The notes below the pieces were generated by a model. It saw nothing but the letters and a program-made list of their open reading frames with translations, did no database searches and was not told where the DNA came from. A DNA stretch of 5,217 nt, from contig MFGS01000143.1 in assembly GCA_001778355.1 (NCBI GenBank), positions 4,303-9,519 on the forward strand, given 5' to 3'. Below, one piece after another: positions 1 through 5,217 of the stretch; within the stretch, counting starts at the first letter, position 1; each line of letters opens with the position of its first letter. Made by a program: the position numbers and the translations under genes. This DNA is from Candidatus Firestonebacteria bacterium RIFOXYA2_FULL_40_8 (GTDB lineage: Bacteria; Oederibacteriota; D2-FULL-39-29).

Positions 1-350
1 GTTTTTAAATTAGTGGACTTGTCTGTTTCTTCCTTGTATTTAATATCCACATATTCAATTGTTCCGTCATTAAATGAGAACAACGGATCATAGTGAGGGT
101 CAAAAGATACAAGCATCGCATCTTTTTCAACCTTATCTTTTTCTCTAACACGAAGTTCTGCTCCATAAGGTATTTTGTAACTCTGCCTATCCTTGCCTTC
201 AACAATGATCTCACCATTCCTGCTGATCACCGATGTGGCTTCAATTCTCTTGCCATTTTCGTCTTTCGCAAAAGAAGGAATAGTTTTTAAATCCTCAGAG
301 AACCTTACAGTACCGCTTTTAGTAGCCCTGATTCCTTTTTTAATATCAGA
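1..350 (-). other. SI3 (beta-prime i6) insertion inside the trigger loop, partial
   Basis: Straight after the first trigger-loop half (RTFHIGGTAT, ending at residue 983), the protein continues for at least 116 residues to the window edge instead of going on to the second trigger-loop helix. The stretch includes SYKIPYGAELRVREKDKVEK and VSFDPHYDPLFSFNDG, which line up with SYKVPYGA and NWDPHTMPVITEVSG of E. coli SI3. This is the sandwich-barrel hybrid type insertion found in many Gram-negative-type lineages and absent from Firmicutes. In E. coli it spans about 190 residues, so the remainder lies beyond the window. Confidence 0.85.
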
Positions 351-3299
351 GGTAGCCGTACCACCGATATGGAACGTACGCAGTGTTAACTGGGTACCGG
401 GTTCACCAATTGATTGAGCGGCAATAATACCTACAGCCTCACCAATCTCAACAATACGCATTGAACTCAAACTCCGACCATAACACTTGGCGCACACCCC
501 GCGTTTTGTTTCACAGGTCAAAACCGACCGGATCCTTATTTTTTCAATCCCTGATTGTTCAATCTTCTCCGCTATTTGTTCATCAATAAGCTCCCCTGCT
601 TTTACAAGAGGTTCAGCAGTCAGGAGATCAACAACATTGTCAAGCGCAACACGTCCAATCAATCTTTCTTTTAAATTGACTATCGTTTTTTCGTCTTCAA
701 TAATTGCCCCGATAGTTATGCCCCTGATAGTTTTGCAATCATCTTCATTAATTATAACATCCTGGGCTACATCGACAAGACGTCTTGTAAGATAACCTGC
801 TTCCGCAGTTTTCATAGCAGTATCGGCAAGACCTTTACGTCCGCCGTGAGTTGAAATGATATATTCAAAGACGCTTAAGCCTTCCCTGAAATTAGCTTTA
901 ATCGGCTGTTCAATAATTTCGCCTATTCCACCGCTAATTTTTTGCTGGGGCTTAGCCATCAGACCTCTCATACCTGCAAGCTGTCTGACCTGAACCCAAG
1001 TACCTCTTGAACCAGAACTGGTTAAGATATGTATCGGATTAAAACCTTGACGGTCTGTCTTTAATTCTTCCTGCAAATTATTGGAAACCGCATCTGTTGC
1101 ATGTGTCCAGATATCAATAACTTTACTGTACCTTTCAATATCTGTGATAACACCTTTTTGATATTCCCTGGTAATCTTTGCAAGTTTATCTTCTGCCTCG
1201 GCAAGAATCTTTTTCTTTTTCGAAGGCGTAACCATATCATCTATACAAATAGTCAGACCTGACTTTGTCGCATATTCAAAACCAAGATCTTTCAGGCGGT
1301 CAAGCAAAGACACAGTTTCTGCATTTCCGTACTGTTTGAAGCAATCCATAACCAGCTTTGAAAGTCCCTTCTTTTCAAGTTTCTTATTCAAGAATTCAAA
1401 GCCTTTAGGCAAGCACCGGTAAAATATCAATCTGCCAACCGAAGTTACAAGCATGTTCGCCGGAATTTCTTTTGCTTCTTCTTTTATACCCAGTTTCTTT
1501 TGTGCTAACCTGTAAACATTCAACTTCATTTCTGCTTCTTCTTTATCAAGGATTTCGACTACAGAATCTTTGTCAAAATCAGCTTTAGGAACAACTATCA
1601 CGGAATGCAAATCAAGTTGTTTCATATCATAAGCTAGTATTGCTTCCTGAAAACCGGAAAATATCTTGGCTTCGCCTTTCGCTCCGCCTTTAAGGGTTGA
1701 CATCCAGCAAATACCCGCAACCATTTCTCTGGAAGGTGACGCGAGAGCCTCTCCGCTAGAAGTTGCAAAAACATTATTGGACGAAAGAAGCAGTGTTCTA
1801 CACTCTGTTATGGCCTCAGGAGAAAGAGGAACATGCACAGCCATTTGATCGCCGTCAAAGTCCGCATTGAACGCGGTACAAACAAGCGGGTGAACCCGTA
1901 TAGCTGAACCTTCTATCGGAACAACTTCAAAACCCTGAATTCCCTGCCTGTGAAGGGTAGGAGCACGGTTAAGCATAATAGGATGATCCTTAATAACTTC
2001 TTCAAGGATTTCCCAAACCTCCGGCTTAACGCTCTCCACCATCTTACGGGCAGTCTTTACAGTATGAGCATACCCTTTGTCTTCAAGTTTTTTAATTATA
2101 AACGGCTTAAAGAGTTCAAGCAGCATCTTTTTAGGGATACCAGCCTGATACAATTTAAGTTCAGGTCCGACTACGATAACAGAACGTCCCGAGTAGTCAA
2201 CACGCTTTCCAAGTAAGTTTTGTCTAAAGCGACCCTGTTTGCCCTTAAGCATATCTGCAAGGGATTTCAAGGGTTTATTTCTCGGTCCTTTTACCGGAGT
2301 TCCGCGCCGGCCATTGTCAAAAAGAGCATCAACGCCTTCCTGCAGCATTCTTTTTTCATTATTGATAATAATATCCGGAGCTTTCGCTTCCATTAATCTT
2401 TTCAATCTATTATTTCTGTTAATGACTCTCCTGTAAAGATCATTCAAATCAGAAGAGGCAAAACGGCTTCCGTCAAGAGGAACTAAAGGACGAAGGTCCG
2501 GCGGAATTACGGGAAGCGCATCTAAAACCATCCATTCCGGTTTATTCCCTGATTTCCTGAAGTTCTCAACAATACGAAGACGTTTAATTAAATCCTTTTT
2601 CTTATTCACCGAATCAGTGGCTTTAATCCCTTTTTTAAGATCATTTGAAAGCTTATCAAGATCAAGACCTATGCCTGCTTCACGTTCTGCTTCCGTTTTA
2701 GGCGGACTGAGAAGCTCCCTTACCGCTTCGGCCCCTATCTTATATTTAAAAGCTGTTGAGCCATACTCTAATTTACACTTTTGAAGATTTTCTTCCGAGA
2801 GTAATTGCTTTAATTCTAATTTAGTTGAACCCGGGTTAACTACCACGTAACTTTCATAATAAATTACTCTTTCCAGGTCTTTGGTCGGCATATCAAGAAG
2901 AATTCCAATCCTCGAAGGAATAGATTTTAAGAACCAGATATGCGTAACCGGACTTGCAAGTTCAATATGCCCCATACGTTCGCGTCTTACTTTCGAAGAG
3001 GTTACTTGAACTCCGCATCTATCGCAAACCAATTCTCTGAATTTAATCCGTTTGTATTTACCGCAATAGCATTCCCAGTCCTTAGTCGGACCAAATATCT
3101 TTTCATCAAATAGCCCGTCTTTTTCAGGTCTATAGGTACGGTAATTAATAGTCTCAGGTTTTTTTACTTCCCCTTTAGACCATTTCCTGATTGTTTCAGG
3201 AGAAGCCAGTTTTACCTGAATAGAATTAAAATCCAGCCTTTTTTCAACCTCTGCTTCAATTTGCCTTGCATTTTTTATAACTTCTCTAACTCTCGCCAC
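1..3299 (-). CDS. rpoC: RNA polymerase beta-prime subunit, N-terminal 1099 residues (3' end outside window)
   Basis: Largest catalytic subunit of bacterial RNA polymerase; it carries the active-site magnesium and half of the DNA clamp. The frame is open from the GTG at 3299 to the window edge with no stop. In order: zinc site 1 (C77, C79, C92, C95); clamp helices with DLNDLYRRVINRNNRLKRL (sigma contact region); switch 2 LLGKRVDYSGRSV around R366; LNRAPTLHR with R445; NADFDGDQMA with metal ligands D480, D482 and D484 (1848-1862); the F-loop region ending RQLAGMRGLMAKP; bridge helix about 804-847; zinc site 2 (C855, C929, C936, C939); trigger-loop segment QLTLRTFHIGG with R974 and H977; then the start of SI3. 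E. coli beta-prime has 1407 residues, so roughly the last fifth to quarter is missing. GTG is chosen because AAGGAG lies 8 bases upstream; an in-frame TTG two codons earlier would be only 2 bases from it. It lies 46 bases after rpoB in the same direction, so the two are probably co-transcribed. Identity is certain. Confidence 0.99.
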   Translation of the reverse strand, partial: MARVREVIKNARQIEAEVEKRLDFNSIQVKLASPETIRKWSKGEVKKPETINYRTYRPEKDGLFDEKIFGPTKDWECYCGKYKRIKFRELVCDRCGVQVTSSKVRRERMGHIELASPVTHIWFLKSIPSRIGILLDMPTKDLERVIYYESYVVVNPGSTKLELKQLLSEENLQKCKLEYGSTAFKYKIGAEAVRELLSPPKTEAEREAGIGLDLDKLSNDLKKGIKATDSVNKKKDLIKRLRIVENFRKSGNKPEWMVLDALPVIPPDLRPLVPLDGSRFASSDLNDLYRRVINRNNRLKRLMEAKAPDIIINNEKRMLQEGVDALFDNGRRGTPVKGPRNKPLKSLADMLKGKQGRFRQNLLGKRVDYSGRSVIVVGPELKLYQAGIPKKMLLELFKPFIIKKLEDKGYAHTVKTARKMVESVKPEVWEILEEVIKDHPIMLNRAPTLHRQGIQGFEVVPIEGSAIRVHPLVCTAFNADFDGDQMAVHVPLSPEAITECRTLLLSSNNVFATSSGEALASPSREMVAGICWMSTLKGGAKGEAKIFSGFQEAILAYDMKQLDLHSVIVVPKADFDKDSVVEILDKEEAEMKLNVYRLAQKKLGIKEEAKEIPANMLVTSVGRLIFYRCLPKGFEFLNKKLEKKGLSKLVMDCFKQYGNAETVSLLDRLKDLGFEYATKSGLTICIDDMVTPSKKKKILAEAEDKLAKITREYQKGVITDIERYSKVIDIWTHATDAVSNNLQEELKTDRQGFNPIHILTSSGSRGTWVQVRQLAGMRGLMAKPQQKISGGIGEIIEQPIKANFREGLSVFEYIISTHGGRKGLADTAMKTAEAGYLTRRLVDVAQDVIINEDDCKTIRGITIGAIIEDEKTIVNLKERLIGRVALDNVVDLLTAEPLVKAGELIDEQIAEKIEQSGIEKIRIRSVLTCETKRGVCAKCYGRSLSSMRIVEIGEAVGIIAAQSIGEPGTQLTLRTFHIGGTATSDIKKGIRATKSGTVRFSEDLKTIPSFAKDENGKRIEATSVISRNGEIIVEGKDRQSYKIPYGAELRVREKDKVEKDAMLVSFDPHYDPLFSFNDGTIEYVDIKYKEETDKSTNLK

Positions 3300-3307
3300 T
3301 TGCAACG

Positions 3308-3313
3308 CTCCTT
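3308..3313 (-). promoter_or_regulatory. rpoC ribosome binding site
   Basis: On the minus strand the sequence reads AAGGAG, a strong Shine-Dalgarno match, followed by the 8-base spacer CGTTGCAA and GTG. This spacing supports the GTG at 3299 as the rpoC start. The alternative in-frame TTG at 3305 would leave only 2 bases between the site and the codon. Confidence 0.85.
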
Positions 3314-3349
3314 AGTTATAGATTGCCGTAACTAACGGCCATCAGTTAC
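3312..3349 (-). promoter_or_regulatory. rpoB-rpoC intercistronic overlapping inverted repeats
   Basis: Between the rpoB stop and the rpoC Shine-Dalgarno site, three pairings share the same central bases. On the minus strand: GTAACT (3349-3344, overlapping the rpoB stop) can pair with AGTTAC (3333-3328); GAT-GCCGT (3343-3335) can pair with ACGGC-ATC (3329-3321) across a 5-base loop with one mismatch; TTAGTTA (3335-3329) can pair with TAACTAA (3318-3312), whose last two bases are the first two of AAGGAG. The folds exclude one another. The inverted repeats are seen directly; a role in coupling rpoC translation to rpoB is inference. No U-run follows any of them, so none looks like an intrinsic terminator. 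Confidence 0.4.
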
Positions 3350-5217
3350 TTTTTGGATTTTTTCTCTTTCTTTTTAGGTTCCGATTCTTCCTCAGCATCG
3401 ATAAAAGTCTTTTCTTTAAGACCCTGCACCGGCTGCTTAATATTTAATTCTTTCAATATACCTTTCGCACTTAAATCTTCAATTGAAGGGTCTTTTTTAA
3501 GATCAACATCGAGTCCCAACCCCTGAAGTTCTCTAACCAATACATTAAACGATTCCGGCAAACCAGGTTCAGGTGTATTTTTGCCTTTTACAATGGCTTC
3601 ATACAATTTGGTCCTGCCGATAACATCGTCACTTTTTACAGTCAGTACTTCCTGGAGGATATTGGCTGCTCCATATGCTTCAAGCGCCCAAACTTCCATT
3701 TCTCCGAATCTCTGACCGCCGAACTGCGATTTCCCGCCAAGAGGCTGCTGGGTAATTAAAGAGTACGGTCCCGTGGATCTTGCATGAACCTTATCTTCCA
3801 CCAGGTGAGAAAGCTTCATTATATACATGCTCCCCACCGTAACATCCGAATCAAATTTTTCCCCGTTAACACCGTCATAAAGAATTGCTTTACCGCTTTC
3901 CGGCAAACCAGCTTTTTTGAGTTCTTCTTTAACTTCAACTTCGGTCGCACCGTCAAAAACAGGCGTGGAAGCATAATAACCCAAAACTTTTGCGGCCCAG
4001 CCAAGATGTGTTTCTAAAACCTGTCCGACGTTCATACGTGAAGGAACACCCAGTGGATTCAAGACTATATCAACCGGACTACCATCTGACATATACGGCA
4101 TATCTTCCTGAGGCACAATTTTTGCAATAACACCCTTATTTCCATGGCGTCCCGCCATTTTATCACCGACTTCAACCTTTCTCTTTGTTGCCAGGTACAC
4201 CTTAACAAGCTTAATTACCCCGGCAGGCAGATTATCCCCTTCTGCAAGATTTTCAAGTTCACGGTTTTTTCTGTACTCAATTTCTTCAAGCCGGACCTTT
4301 GCTTTCTCTTTTTCGACTTTTATTTTCTCTTCCGCTTCTCTTTTGTCTTTTATATTCTTTTTAATAGCATTAATTTCCATATCTTTTTCATTTTTCACTT
4401 CTTCGGCCAAACTTTCATATTCACTATCCACTCTTTTTCTTATCTCTTTTTCTTTGGCTTTCACCGAAGACTCTTTTCTTGAAAATATCTTAATATCAAC
4501 AACAACACCGCCGGCCCCGGGAGGTACTTTAAGAGACGCATTTTTAACATCTTTTGCTTTTTCTCCGAAAATCGCCCTGAGAAGTTTCTCTTCCGGACTG
4601 CTTTCCGATTCGCCCTTAGGAGTAACCTTCCCTACAAGAATATCCTCAGGTTTCACTTCTGCGCCAATCCTCACAACTCCGTTCTCATCAAGGTTATATA
4701 ACGCTTCATCGCTTACGTTAGGAATATCTCTGGTAATTTCTTCATCCCCGAGTTTGGTTTCCCTTGCTTCAATGGAGTATTCTTCAATATGAATAGAAGA
4801 GAACTTATCCTCTTTCAGAAGATTCTCGCTTATAACAATAGCATCTTCAAAGTTATAACCGCGCCACGGCATAATTGCGATCATAACATTTTGTCCGAGT
4901 GCCAGCTCACCTTTTTCCGTGCAAGGTCCATCAGCTATTACCTGACCTTGTTCTACCACCTGACCCCTTCGCACAATAGGACGCTGATTAATATACGTAT
5001 CCTGGTTGGATCTCTTATATTTTATTAACGTATAGACGTCCAGTGTGTTCTCTTTATTGTAAATCTCTATTCTTTTTGCATCTACATATTCTACTACTCC
5101 GGCATTTTTAGCCAGAATCATAACTTCAGAATCATAAGCAACTTTATACTCAATACCGGTACCCACGATAGGAGCTTCCGAACTGACAAGCGGAACAGCT
5201 TGACGCTGCATGTTAGA
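3346..5217 (-). CDS. rpoB: RNA polymerase beta subunit, C-terminal 623 residues (5' end outside window)
   Basis: Second catalytic subunit of RNA polymerase. The frame enters at the right edge with SNMQRQAVPL, equivalent to about residue 683 of E. coli beta, so the ATG at 5211 is an internal Met, not the start. The rifampicin clusters are outside the window. Numbering that Met as 1: the NFED motif has E122 and D123 (4843-4854); GEKAKDVKNASL follows near 216-227; a charged insertion occupies about 247-324; GDKMAGRHGNKG (4132-4167) carries K351 and K359, the counterparts of E. coli K1065 and K1073 that contact the RNA 3' end and NTP; HARSTGPYSLITQQPLGG and QFGGQRFGEMEVWALEAYGA (496-515) form the conserved C-terminal part that meets beta-prime; PESFNVLVRELQGLGLDV ends the core. 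E. coli beta stops just after this point, whereas here about 50 more residues follow, ending in a lysine cluster and TAA at 3346-3348. The beta-i11 insertion of E. coli is absent. rpoC follows after 46 bases. Confidence 0.99.
   Translation of the reverse strand, partial: SNMQRQAVPLVSSEAPIVGTGIEYKVAYDSEVMILAKNAGVVEYVDAKRIEIYNKENTLDVYTLIKYKRSNQDTYINQRPIVRRGQVVEQGQVIADGPCTEKGELALGQNVMIAIMPWRGYNFEDAIVISENLLKEDKFSSIHIEEYSIEARETKLGDEEITRDIPNVSDEALYNLDENGVVRIGAEVKPEDILVGKVTPKGESESSPEEKLLRAIFGEKAKDVKNASLKVPPGAGGVVVDIKIFSRKESSVKAKEKEIRKRVDSEYESLAEEVKNEKDMEINAIKKNIKDKREAEEKIKVEKEKAKVRLEEIEYRKNRELENLAEGDNLPAGVIKLVKVYLATKRKVEVGDKMAGRHGNKGVIAKIVPQEDMPYMSDGSPVDIVLNPLGVPSRMNVGQVLETHLGWAAKVLGYYASTPVFDGATEVEVKEELKKAGLPESGKAILYDGVNGEKFDSDVTVGSMYIMKLSHLVEDKVHARSTGPYSLITQQPLGGKSQFGGQRFGEMEVWALEAYGAANILQEVLTVKSDDVIGRTKLYEAIVKGKNTPEPGLPESFNVLVRELQGLGLDVDLKKDPSIEDLSAKGILKELNIKQPVQGLKEKTFIDAEEESEPKKKEKKSKK
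4240..4473 (-). other. Charged coiled-coil insertion at the beta-i9 (SI2) position of RpoB
   Basis: Residues about 247-324 (from the internal Met at 5211) lie between VVVDIKIFSRK and GDNLPAGVIKLVKVYL. Firmicutes beta joins these two blocks almost directly, while E. coli has about 100 residues of beta-i9. Here there are 78 residues with no Pro, Gly or Cys; by my count 45 are charged (20 Glu, 3 Asp, 16 Lys, 6 Arg). This composition predicts a continuous helix or antiparallel coiled coil projecting from the enzyme surface. Confidence 0.75.

Noticed and set aside
5..217. A 70-codon minus-strand ORF in a different frame from rpoC
   Set aside because: The in-frame translation here gives the recognisable SI3 segment, including SYKIPYGA and FDPHYDPLFS, so the other frame is not coding.
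1839..1868. Possible intein or split at the NADFDGD motif or a frameshift in rpoC
   Set aside because: The frame was read through the whole window and is uninterrupted, and the motif is intact with normal flanks.
93..2436. Several plus-strand ORFs of 60-102 codons opposite rpoC
   Set aside because: rpoC is continuously open and conserved on the minus strand across this whole stretch. These short frames resemble no known protein and are shadows.
3316..3342. Eight-codon ORF MAVSYGNL between rpoB and rpoC, in frame with rpoB
   Set aside because: It has no Shine-Dalgarno site, and its length is expected by chance. It would matter only if reinitiation after the rpoB stop were shown by ribosome profiling.
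3321..3343. The 5 bp plus 3 bp hairpin after rpoB as a transcription terminator
   Set aside because: No U-tract follows it on the minus strand, the stem is short, and rpoC with a strong ribosome binding site comes directly after.
3346..3375. A-runs in the last codons of rpoB as a programmed slippage site
   Set aside because: The longest run is six A, short for transcriptional slippage, and the Lys codons explain the composition; there is no conserved downstream frame to reach.
4144..4792. Plus-strand ORFs of 112 and 149 codons opposite the rpoB coding sequence
   Set aside because: They are the antisense of the Lys/Glu-rich insertion, which gives Phe/Ser/Leu-rich translations that look like membrane proteins. 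They have no homology that I recognise and lie entirely inside a conserved gene.

Overview
The window holds one conserved housekeeping locus, the rpoB-rpoC junction of a bacterial RNA polymerase operon, transcribed leftward on the minus strand. Both genes run off the window. The right part (3346-5217) is the C-terminal 623 codons of rpoB (beta subunit). The left part (1-3299) is the first 1099 codons of rpoC (beta-prime subunit). They are separated by 46 bases that contain the rpoC ribosome binding site and several overlapping inverted repeats. I read both reading frames codon by codon and found no internal stop, frameshift, intein or insertion element. No RNA gene, mobile element, CRISPR array, promoter or intrinsic terminator could be supported.

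The two proteins together build the RNA polymerase active centre, and the key elements are visible. In beta these are the NFED acidic pair and the GDKMAGRHGNKG lysines. In beta-prime they are both zinc sites, the clamp helices, switch 2, the NADFDGDQ magnesium triad, the F-loop, the bridge helix, the trigger loop and the start of the SI3 insertion. Gene order and spacing fit one rpoBC transcription unit. The usual upstream partners (rplJ, rplL) and downstream partners (rpsL, rpsG, fusA) lie outside the window.

The organism is a bacterium of moderate to low GC (about 40% by eye) with Lys/Glu-rich proteins. SI3 inside the trigger loop and a long insertion at the beta-i9 position argue against Firmicutes or Actinobacteria and for a Gram-negative-type lineage. 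The missing beta-i11 insertion argues against Gammaproteobacteria. A Q-Q-K-I-S-G-G-I-G segment before the bridge helix recalls FCB/PVC-type or neighbouring candidate phyla such as Elusimicrobiota or Omnitrophota. That placement is a weak inference from memory.

I see no new system here. The points worth a second look are small: competing hairpins next to the rpoC start, a very charged coiled-coil insertion and a lysine-rich tail in beta, and a few substitutions in normally near-invariant active-site segments of beta-prime.
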